From Antennarius striatus (Eukaryota; Chordata; Actinopteri; Lophiiformes; Antennariidae): 64,000 bases of DNA. Each line of letters opens with the position of its first letter. Position 1 is the first letter of the stretch. A program made the position numbers and the translations under genes. Below, in pieces: positions 1 through 9,850 of this stretch. Where the stretch lies: positions 3,277,501-3,341,500 of the forward strand of contig NC_090792.1 in assembly GCF_040054535.1 (NCBI RefSeq), read 5' to 3'. The notes under the pieces were generated by a model. The model had not been told where the DNA came from. It searched no databases and saw only the letters and a list, made by a program, of their open reading frames with translations.

Positions 1-1588
1 AGTCAAATGATACACACAGGAGTTAATAATCAATAAAAACAAAAGGAAATTAACAAGAAATAGAAGAAAACATAGGTGGTCTAATATTTTATGTTACTGA
101 TTGTTCTCTTCCCATTGCTTCACATTCTGGTGGAATACAGAGTGTGACATTTATCCTCTACTGAAGTATTAACAAATTCTCATCCTTTTTTAACAGATCA
201 TGAATGGACAGTAGCAGAAGGGTCCCAACTGCAGACTATCACAGTGAAATAGACGCTCAGTGACCACCAGCGGTTCATTCTGTGGAATGCATATGGAATG
301 CATATCCTACTCATGTATTGCCATCTGCTGAAGAAGTTTATAGAATTTACTTTCTAAAAAAGTACAGAAAATAGAAATGGTTTACTAGAACCTCCATTAG
401 GAGGACAGATCTGGACATAGAAATACTGGACCACAACTTAGAGGTGGGTGATGGTCACAGGTGATTCATGTTAACTATTAGAATGTTAAGTATTGTAACG
501 ATACAAAAATTACTTTGTATTTTTCAGAAATAAATATGCCCACAGGAAATGTGTATTGTAAGTTTTTATTGCCCGCTGTGATGGTGGTGATGGTGACTCT
601 GAAATGATTCTGACAGATGGAGTCACTGCTCTGCCGTCCTGGGTAGCAGGAATCATCCTGAGGTGTCACAGGCTCTCTCCTGTAATGTATAGTGGATTCA
701 TTAGAGTGGATTACACAATGAAGACAAGTGAATTATTGTGCAAATCTTTAGGTTACTGACCACAATACAGTCTGCTGCTCAGGTAAGACCATATATCCAA
801 GAGCTCCACATCAGAAATGTAGTCTGCAGCATCACATGATCTGGACAGATGTTTATCTATAATGCAGTCTTGAACATGTTGAAGCAATGTTCAGTCTACA
901 AGTACCTTGATGGGGATGTGGTACCATCTGTGCAGCCAATTACATTGGGAAATCCTAAAAGAAATTGAAGTTAATAATCCAATTTTGAGGTTGGAGCACA
1001 ATGTTATTAAGAAAATATCGTTTGCAATTCATTTATCAGATTTCTACATTATTCACCTGCAATCCTGTGGAACTCCTCCTGACTCTGTCGGGTTTATCTC
1101 CGGGGAAATAGAAAAATTGGGGTAAACGTTTCAAGGCGAGGCGCACTGAGCATCTCTCACATTGTATAGAAAAAATACCGTTTGCAAATATAAGATAAAA
1201 AACTGACCGGACCACTACCTACACACAGCACTGCTACAGATGTGAGGATGGATCAGGTCGTGGATGTATGTGATGGATGGACATGAATCAATTGGTACCG
1301 ATCATAAAGACAACTGGCCGGGCTATGACTGGACAACTGAACACGAATCACATTTTTTTAAAATCTCTGTGAATTAATGCTGAAACTCCATCAAGGGGCT
1401 CCAAGTCAAACGAACATGCTATGTTCGCCTCTAAAACACCTCTAAAATACGGAGTTATTTATTAAACCTTACTTCGATCAAACTCTCCGCCCAACAGAAC
1501 CAGGAAATGAAGCCACGCGAGCGGCGGTGAAAGGGGGCGGAGTCAAAAGAAACCCTGGGTTTGTGGAATAAAACCTGCTCCCGACCAG
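1..1588. other. Intergenic or intronic sequence, no gene recognised
   Basis: AT-rich. Short open frames are present but none has recognisable homology or consistent splice structure. A minus-strand block near 590-690 is open and preceded by TTACAG, but the reading frame choices give low-complexity or quickly terminated peptides. The stretch from about 1545 merges into the duplicated mobile element. Confidence 0.5.
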
Positions 1589-1960
1589 GAGTCTGTTACT
1601 GCGGTAACAAACTCAGAGGTTCAGTTTACCTCGCTACGTGAAACAGGCCAGGGTTACAGCTCTAACCCTGGGTTAAGTTACCTCCCTTTGTGAAACCGAA
1701 AACCCTGGTTTTCCCTGATTTCAGGGTTAACTTACCCACAGTTTCCACTGAACCTGCTTCGTGAGGCTAGCTTCAGAGTCTGTTACTATGGTAACAAACC
1801 TAGAGGTTTACTTTACCTCGCCTCGTGACACAGGCTAGGTTTACTCCTCTGACTCTGGATTAATTTACCTGCCTTTGTGAAACCGAAAGCCCTGGTTTTC
1901 CCTGATTTCAGGGTAAACTTACCCATGTTTTCCACTAAACCAGCTTTGTGAAACGGGCCC
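1589..1960. repeat. Mobile-element fragment made of two tandem copies of about 187 bp
   Basis: Copy 1 (1589-1775) and copy 2 (1776-1960) align along their length: both start gagtctgttact, carry ggtaacaaac, and share gtgaaaccgaaa and cctgatttcagggt. The right edge, gctttgtgaaacgggccc, looks like a terminal inverted repeat of a non-autonomous DNA transposon. No coding capacity. Confidence 0.7.
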
Positions 1961-3024
1961 ATTGTGTTTACTAATAACAATATAAACAACCCAGCTCTTT
2001 TTATAATCAATGAAAAATCAATTATATTGTTCTTATCTATCATATTTGGCTCAGATTTCTGCCTGATTTCTAAAATCTTGATCATCAGTTAATAAATCCA
2101 GCGGCAGGCTATTGATCATATGGGGCTTTAAACTGAATACCTGCATTATATGTGACCTTTCAACATTTCATACGTATGCCAGTAATCACATAAACACTCC
2201 TTTAACCTTTACTGCATCATAGACAGCGACAAGCTGCAGCTCTGCTATTAATTACATAATTGAAATATAATCATCTATTCTTTAGAACATTTTGATTAAA
2301 AAGATCTGTAGATTGATGCATGAGTGTTATTAGGGTTATCAGATACTGAAAACAGTGATAATGAATCCTGTATGATTTATTTGTACTTGCAAGACTTTGG
2401 GGATTGCACTGGTACTATTTGTAGTACTGGTAGTACTGATAACTAACGTCTTATCACTGCATGGAGAGTGTGACACGGTTTCCTCTGGGGTCCGACAGAA
2501 ATCGATCTGATGCCCCAGCTGTGATCAATACAGTTAGAGAGTTCCTGTTTCTCAACCTTGACTTTGGCGGGGAGCCAGTCGAAATCTGGTGAAATCTGAG
2601 GCCCTTCAGTCGTCCCTCATGCAGACATCAGGGGCCCGGCTGGGAGCATTTTTAGGATCTGTCCCAGTTTCTTTAAGGACGCTCGTCTGTTTGCCCAACA
2701 CACAAGCTGACAAGGTTTCATCTGAGTTCAGGGGAGGACAGAGGCAGAAAGATGGGATGAAGAAATCAAGCTGACAGATGTTTGGACGGTTTGAGGTCAG
2801 GGACCAGGACATGCTGAGGTAGAAAGGCACTCAAAAGACAAAGAAGAACTCATTTGGCCTCAAACTCAGCAGAACGTTTGTGTACAGAAGAACGAAAGTC
2901 ACATTTTATCACCTTATGAAGGTGTTTCAGCAACTCAAATAAAGAGCAACAGTAGTTTTTCACCATATTGTATTCCTAGTCTTATTAACAAAAGCTGGTT
3001 TAGCCTTGACTATCAGAGATTGTT
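1961..3024. other. Non-coding sequence, nothing recognised
   Basis: Mixed AT-rich sequence. Overlapping open frames of 61-74 codons around 2590-2830 on both strands have no recognisable family, no splice logic and no repeat content. Confidence 0.45.
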
Positions 3025-3062
3025 GGGGCGCCAGTGGCTCAGCGGTAGAGCGGTTCTTCCAA
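3025..3062 (+). repeat. 5' head fragment of a tRNA-derived SINE
   Basis: ggggcgccagtggctcagcg followed by gtagagcgg matches the tRNA-like A-box head of the SINE copies at 38009 and 49668, then similarity stops. It is a truncated or interrupted copy. Confidence 0.6.
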
Positions 3063-3909
3063 TGATCACATTCTTGTGAGACAGTCACCCAAAGTACAGC
3101 GATAAAAACAAAAGGCAGAGGAAGATGAAGGCACAAAACCTATAAAGAGTACTGAAATTAGAATCAGGAATGGATGGGGAAAGAATATTAAAAAAAAAAT
3201 ATTAGTGATAAACATGAAGGAATTATTTTAAACTGAGTGAGTCTGATCCAGCTGAGGGAAAAGGATCAGGAGATGAGTTTCTATTACTTTATCTTCTCAA
3301 TGACAGCGGTAATCAATTTATGAAACATGTTTCATCTCAGCAGGTATTTAAAAGAAAAATCCCTGCGTGTCTTTATTGAAACTGACAGAGGGTGGATTTG
3401 TGTCTCATCAGCTTGTTCAAGAAAAGACTCTGTGTTGTCAAAGTGAAGGGAACAAGGAAGTGACTCCAGGCTAAGCTCCAGTTAAGCCAATTAGTTGGCG
3501 GCGGATACAGAAGTTTAAGAGGCAGCACCGGTCTCTGGATCTGGACAATAGCATTTCTAATGATGACAAATCCTGGGAAGTCAAAGCTGCTGTATGTTTG
3601 TTGGGGTTTCAGAACTGAGAAAATTTAACCAGCTTAGAGTCTAAATATTACCTGAACCTGCAAACAAGTCACCAGAGGAGTGACAGGACTTTGTCTTCTG
3701 TTTCTCGACTCCCTCACTATGTAAGGTTGAAGTTGAGCAGAAAGTAAACTCCCTAAAATGCTCTAGTAAAACATCCCTCTTTGTTCCTCAAGCAGAAAAC
3801 CAGCATCGAGGTGACAGGAAGTCTAACACAACAAAAAGTTGTTGATGATGAATCAGTGCAGTCAATATTCAATCTCAGTGTGTCTGCTGCACACACAGCT
3901 CAACAACAT

Positions 3910-3973
<64 letters not shown>

Positions 3974-5527
3974 TGCGTGTGTGCGTGTGTGTGTGTGTGT
4001 GTGAACCCAGTGGCTCATCAAAACCCAGTCTGTTTTCAATCCCAGGGTGTCAAATACTGCAGGTTTAACACAATCCTCTGTGTTATCAACCAGAAGTAGA
4101 TGGTACCATAACGTATCTGGAGACACACCAGGCTCTCAAGTACCTCCAGTGAAAACACAATTGAGTCATGAGATAGTCAGAACAACTACACAACATATCA
4201 CCCTGGAGACCGGAATTTCTGTGTGAAAAACCCCAAACTTCAACTGAACCTAAATTTAACCAAATATGGATTCCATGCAAATTGTGTGCTATAACAGTTT
4301 GAAGGAAGACTTTGCATGAAAGCTGCTTTATGCATCTGGAGGAAACATAAATGTATGCATGTTAAAGAGTCTGTAGGTATTTCATAGGGATGAGAAGATT
4401 TGGTAAAACGCATTTGGGTTGTCAACAAAATGCACCGTTAAAGGGAACAGTTGAAAACTCGAGCTACAGAATGAGATACAATCTACATATAAAGTCATCC
4501 CTTCAGGTTTATCAGCTTTATATTTTTCATAAACATTCACACACCAGCAAGGCCCTTTACTGAACACCTGAAGAACACAAAGTCAACACTTTATCACCTC
4601 ATCAAAGATTTGTGTTTCTCTTGGCCACATGGATCAGCTCCACAACAGGCTGATGATAATATACTGATGACATAATATTCCATTATATAGTTCAGATAAC
4701 CAGCCTGTTGGCAAAGAGTTGCCTTTTCACACACTGACGCTAACTTGTGTGTGTTTGTGTGTGTGTAATGACTGTTCCTGAGAAGGTTGTGTATAGTGGG
4801 TCTACCAAAGCCACAGAAACAAAACAATGAGCTGAAAGACGCCAAAATGCTCTAGAGAGCTGAAGGGGAGCTGCAGAGACAAGTGATAATTGTCAGTGGG
4901 TTTGACAAGACAAGCAGCAGCGTTTATATTACACATAGTGATTACATCAAGTGTTAATAAAAAATATTGATGATGGCAGATTTAATTCTATGAATCATAA
5001 ATAATCAGGTCTATCCCCGGCAGCCTCTTCAGTGCCGTGGAGACGCTGTGACATTCAGATTTCCTGCTTTGATTCACGGCCCACCACAGATTCACTTACA
5101 GTATAATATATTGCTCTGTTCCGCTCACAGCGTCTCCCAGCAAACGTTAGCTCAAACGGTTTGAAGACATATCGGCTATTATTTCCTCATATCCACTTTC
5201 TTCCCTTCAGAACCTCGCCAAGGAGGAGGAGCCAAGAGACGATGATAAACCTGAGATAGGAAGCATCATGGTTCGCAGACGACACAGACCTGCTCCGAAA
5301 AACCTTCTATGGTTTGTGTTTCTGTCTGTAATATGGAAGGTAACTAACAAAAAAGCTGATATTTCTTATTGGATTTAGATTTGAAACATGCTGTCAACAT
5401 GAAGAATGACTTTCCCAATTGGGAACCAGGATACGTGAATCTGTTTGGGCTGCAGTGGATCTGTGTGCAGCTGATGAGAGATCAGTCTGTCGAGGTGCAC
5501 ACATACAACACAGTCCATCATCAACAA
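3063..5527. other. Non-coding sequence with a GT/GC microsatellite
   Basis: A (GT)n tract with an internal (GCGT)n segment occupies 3909-4001 and creates spurious Val-Cys and His-Thr frames. The rest shows no recognisable exon, RNA gene or mobile element. Confidence 0.5.
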
Positions 5528-5966
5528 GTTAAAGGGAGGGACAGTAAATTAATTTTAAGTGACATATATGTTATTCATCATTATGAAAAATAGAAGAAAA
5601 AATAAATTTTATATGTGTAGCATCATCCCTTTGGTCAGAAAAGTTTAAAGTCTGTGCCGCAGCAGCTTCCCTATTCAGTGGTCACGTGGGCGTCATACAT
5701 CACTGTTGCCCAACGTAGCTTGGCAGCCATAAGAAACAATGCAATCCACGTCACAATTAACTCCAAAAATATCATGGTTACCTCCGCGGTGAATGGTTGT
5801 GTCAATAGAACATGTGTTTTCTTGATGGAAGCTGCTGCGGTGCAGATTTTAAGGTTTTCTGACCAAAGGGATGATGCTACACATATAAAATGTATTTTTT
5901 CTTCTATTTTTCATACAGATGAATAACATGTATGTCACTTAAAATTAACTTCACTTTCCCTTTAAC
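5528..5966. mobile_element. Foldback/MITE-like element with about 140-bp inverted terminal repeats
   Basis: The left arm (5528-5670) and the reverse complement of the right arm (5827-5966) match nearly throughout: both contain ttaattttaagtgacata, gaaaaatagaagaaaaaata, tatgtgtagcatcatccctt and accgcagcagcttcc-type ends, separated by 156 bp. There is no transposase. The ends are gttaaaggg.../...ccctttaac. The long near-perfect arms suggest a fairly recent non-autonomous element. Confidence 0.8.
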
Positions 5967-6897
5967 CTTTGCCTTTCTACGCTGTTAATTTTTTTTTCAG
6001 CCAAAACTTTCAGATATGCTAAATCAGAGCATGATAGTCTCTGTGAACATCCATGTAAGCCTCTTTTTAAAGTATTTAAGTAACTTTTCAGACGATGACT
6101 CAGATATGAAATCAGCTAAATAAACAGACTAGCCTGAAGCTTGAAGGACAGATTCCAAGTCATTGTTACAATAAATTAATGGAGCAGACAAAATAGGTAA
6201 TAGAACTCTTAAATCTAAAGCAGCACTTGTAGTTTACGTCCATCTCATATTCATTTTTGAAGATGTTACGTAAACTCATTCAGATCTTTAACATTTCATC
6301 CACCAACTCGGAAGCAGTCATCGTCTACCAAATGATTTCTGTTTGCAGCTGCACTAAATGCTGCTTCGTGTGGACGTGAATATGTTGCTCCACATTGACA
6401 GATAGACGCAAATTCTTGTTTTTGTGACACCTCATGATGTTCACCCAACCAAACATCACATGCAGAGACAGAAACACACAGAAACACAGCCTCCCACGGG
6501 TGTTTTAGGTGGTGCAGCCAGGCCTCTGGGTGCTGCAGGTGACAGTCACCCCCCCACAGCTGCTGCATAAATCTCACAGGAGCCGCTGGCTTGGGTGAAA
6601 TACTGCTGACAGGGCCTGATGTGATCATGGGCCTTTCAGGAAATGGCACTTTGCTGACTAATGTGGCAGGAAGTTGAGGTCAGTGGGAGAGGTAGAAAAA
6701 CTATCTGACTTGGGGAAGGTGTGACTGTTAAATGAAGGAGTGGCGAATGGGTGGTGGTGACAGGAGCAGAGGAGAGGCAGGTGGAGATGAAGTCCTGCAG
6801 GGGTAATGGTCTGTCTCTGAATTTTATTAGCTATTTTGTGGGCATATGAATTATTACTTGCTGTATGCATCCTAAACATGTTGGAAAAAAATTAGAC
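5967..6897. other. Non-coding sequence, nothing recognised
   Basis: A minus-strand frame of 117 codons (6649-6296) is open but has no recognisable domain and no splice support. The sequence just right of the foldback element carries T-runs and otherwise ordinary composition. Confidence 0.4.
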
Positions 6898-6900
6898 CAG

Positions 6901-8150
6901 AGGCCTGTACCATAAAGCTGGATTACGGCTTAGCGAGATAACTTCAGGCTTAACCCTGGCTTTTCAGTACCATAAAGGTGGCTGACTTTCTATCGGGCTA
7001 CGCTGTCGTGGTAACCTATACTGAAAACCTAACCTGCTCCGGAGCAGGATAAGTTCAGGATAAGAGCTCAGCAGGTATGACAGCCCCACCTACTGACCAA
7101 TCAGAGCTCAGCGGGTATAACAGCCCCACCTACTGACCAATCAGTTCTCTTGGAAAATGGGCTGTCCGTTTTATGAGAACCCGGTGGATCTTGGGTTCTC
7201 ATAAAACGGACAGAGCGCCTGCGAAGAGCGCTCAGGCGCGAGAGAATATTTAGAGATCGCTGTAATCCGTTCAAATTGCCTGAACAATCACTGTACGAAA
7301 GGTAGAGGTTTTGGGGAGAGGGGTTACATTACATCTGTCAGCTGCTGGAGCCTTACATCAGTAATGTAACGCACCACAACCACACACTGACAGTCCCGCA
7401 GACAGTATGCATTGCACTGAGGTTCTTTGCCACAGTTAACATATTTCTTAGTGATGTTCGTAATTATTATGATGTCCTTAAATCCCTTGTTGGATGGGTT
7501 ACAAGAAAGCCACAGATAAAATGCCATTAATCAATTATTTGTTTAAGTAAATCATGGATTGATTCATTCATAGGTACTTTTATGTATTTTGTTGGCGATG
7601 CCGAAAACCTCGGGAAGAACACAGTATGTAGAGCTGTATATAAAGTCGCGGGGGCTACAATCACACGCCATAACGAAAAATGTCGTACATACATACATTT
7701 ATGGAACACACAAATGTTACTGTAGTCAGATATATAAGTGCAGTCATAGTGGGGAAGTAATATTATAATGGCACTAACTTCCGCATTGACACAGTCGGCG
7801 ATGTTTTCCCAGCGACCCTTGCGCCGTTTGGCAGCTGCAACTGTGTTACTTTTTGCCTGGATTATTGATTTGTATCGCTCGTATTTATTAATTATTATTG
7901 TTTGCTCCTCCGTTGTGAAATATGCGGCTCGGGCCGGTTTGTTGCATGTTTGCGATTGGTCGCATGCAGCAACCTCCACCCTTTTTATGTGAGCGCGCAC
8001 AGATCTAGACTGGACAAGCCTGAATTGAATTAGTGAGTTGATAGCCGGCTTTATGGTACAGAAAATCCGGAGGGCGGACGTCTCGGTAAGTGAAGACAGA
8101 TAAGTAAGAGGAAGCCCAGCTAGGTTCATCAAGCTTTATGGAACAGGCCT
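6901..8150 (-). mobile_element. PIF/Harbinger-like DNA transposon remnant with Myb/SANT-like fragment
   Basis: The ends are inverted repeats: aggcctgtaccataaagct at 6901 and, reversed, aggcctgttccataaagct from 8150. A CAG triplet flanks both sides (6898-6900, 8151-8153), a 3-bp target duplication as expected for Harbinger-type elements. On the minus strand about 7920-7780 an open frame contains FTTEEQTIIINKYERYK and AKRRKGRWENIADCVNA, the helix pattern of the Myb/SANT-like protein partner of Harbinger transposases. No transposase nuclease domain is present, so the copy is non-autonomous. It contains a 39-bp direct duplication (7066-7143) and a perfect 21-bp hairpin (7162-7213). Confidence 0.72.
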
Positions 8151-8624
8151 CAGGATTTGACTCATTCTTACTAACATGAAGATTTTCATGTTATATTCCA
8201 TAACACTAACACTAGCTCTTATTTGAGAAGCCCTGCAGCCCCGGGCTGCTGGTTGGTCTATTTACCTAGTTTACAGAATTGATGGCTCACTGTGCTGGTT
8301 TATAAAGGTGAACCCTTCTGTCCTGTATTCCTTATGGCCCTTCCTTATTTTTCCTCTTCCTTCGAAGACTGGTGAAAACCACAATGTTTCACAGGTTTGA
8401 GACGTCCTGCTGGCATTGTGGTTCAAAGGTACCATATTGTTAAATTACAGCAATATCAAATCTTGCAGTGAATTTATTTGGATAATTAAAAAATGTGGAA
8501 CAGACTTACTAAAGCACTGACAACAGGATTACATCTGTGTGTCGACTGCCATAATCCCATGATCCCGTCTTGTTCATCATGTAGTTTATTATTTATATTT
8601 TATACCAAGTAATTGACGACACAT

Positions 8625-9090
8625 TTGTGTGAAAATGGAGCAATATATAATTCCACCACTAGCATTAAACTCACAAAAAGCAGAACGTAAGCTGCTGAAA
8701 GGCTGCAAACACTCTTCATATCAGATTTATAGACGTATATACCATTTATCAGATGTCTGCAAAAACCAAAACACACAAGAATGGATTGAAGTCTTCAGAT
8801 GCTGTTCTGTAGAGTGATTAAACATGAAGCTGATGTTTAATAAAAGCTGTCCACAATGAAGCATGGTGGTGGTTTGGTGATACTCTAGAGCTGCTGTGGT
8901 TCTGAAAACCTGCAGCACATAGAGGGTGAGATGGATTCCATCAAGGATCAGGAAATACTAGAAGAAAATGTCTCAACATTTGTGAAGAAGATGAAGCTTG
9001 GGCATCAGGGGGTAATTTTTAAAAAGGACAATCATCCAAAAAGGACCTCCAAGGTGGGATTTCAGAAGAAGCAGCAGGTGATCCCGGGGA
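8625..9090 (+). pseudogene. Decayed Tc1/mariner-family transposase
   Basis: Conceptual translation on the plus strand, across frame breaks, gives KHGGG near 8860, then HIEGEMDSIKDQEILEENV and KKDNHPKRTSK near 9025-9060. This follows the Tc1-like order KHGGGSVMVWG ... IEG.MN...Y..IL..NL ... QQDNDPKHTSK, including the second catalytic Asp of DDE in the DNxPKxTSK motif. Frameshifts and loss of the N-terminal helix-turn-helix part show it is dead. Confidence 0.75.
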
Positions 9091-9419
9091 ATATTAAGAT
9101 GAACATGTGTTCACATGCAGCCCAGAACACCGCCACAGGGACGTCAGACGTACAGAGAGATTCCAGAAGCTTTACAAAGTTTTCTGTGTTGACGTTCAAT
9201 CTGGAGGATTTGACGTTGTGTCCTCACAACTCTGACCCGACCTGAGAGGTTCGCTCCCCGCAGAGCGAGGAAAGTGTGAAGTAGACGGGCGACAGAAGGG
9301 ACAGACCACTTCAACGAGAGACAGACGCACATTTCTAAAAAATATAATAAAATAAATAAAAAAAATTAAAAATATATAAAACAGCCACAGTTGATTGTTG
9401 TCCTCGGTTTAAATGGTCA

Positions 9420-9850
9420 CATGTGCGGCTCTCTCAGCGGAGCTGTCCGCTCAGCACCCCGTCACTAATCTGTCCGCTTCACTCCCGCTCTGACGAATTC
9501 ACAGGAATTAAAAACTTTCCCTGAAAGCAGCAACAACAAGCCTCCGTTTCCTCAAACCGTTTCTACTTTGGACTTTATAACCCGTGTTAGTAACGCGTGT
9601 TATTACCGGTGGAAGTTAAGCAGCAGAGGGAGAGCCGTTATTGGCCTACTTACCATCAATCGCCATGATGTTCTGTTTGGCTTCAACCAAAGCGGGCAGT
9701 GAAGGAGGGGGGGGGGGGTGGCTGCGCGTGAGAGGGGCGGGGAAAGCAGGAGGGGTGTTCACCAAGTGGTACAGTCCAAAAATAACCTGGAGGTGACGTC
9801 ATCGCGGAACAGTCTATTGTTGATCTGTCATTTACGGGTTAAATGATAGA
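9420..9850 (-). promoter_or_regulatory. GC-rich promoter-like region with CRE and GC boxes
   Basis: CpG-rich compared with its AT-rich surroundings. It contains a perfect TGACGTCA CRE at 9794-9801 (about 130 bp upstream of the candidate ATG at 9666), a GC box (gaggggcgggg) near 9734, and an unbroken G run near 9709-9718. Orientation is inferred from the ATG and splice donor at 9666-9649. Confidence 0.45.
9654..9666 (-). CDS. Candidate 13-nt first coding exon (MAID-G...) of a fourth gene
   Basis: On the minus strand, AACATC-ATG-GCG (good Kozak: A at -3, G at +4) opens four codons, M-A-I-D, plus one G before a perfect GTAAGT donor. The phase-1 junction predicts Gly next if exon 2 begins with two suitable bases. 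The stretch lies at the edge of a GC-rich region with a CRE, as a promoter-proximal exon should. A start of MAI[D/E]-G resembles what I remember of synaptotagmin-14, which has a very short first coding exon and large introns, but four residues cannot prove this. No downstream exon was recognised in 1-9600. Confidence 0.35.

Noticed and set aside
590..690. Possible last exon with acceptor and AATAAA on the minus strand
   Set aside because: The open frame runs through the hexamer without conserved content; alternative frames stop at once or give only a short His run.
6296..6649. 117-codon minus-strand frame
   Set aside because: Begins like a protein but has no recognisable motif and no exon context.
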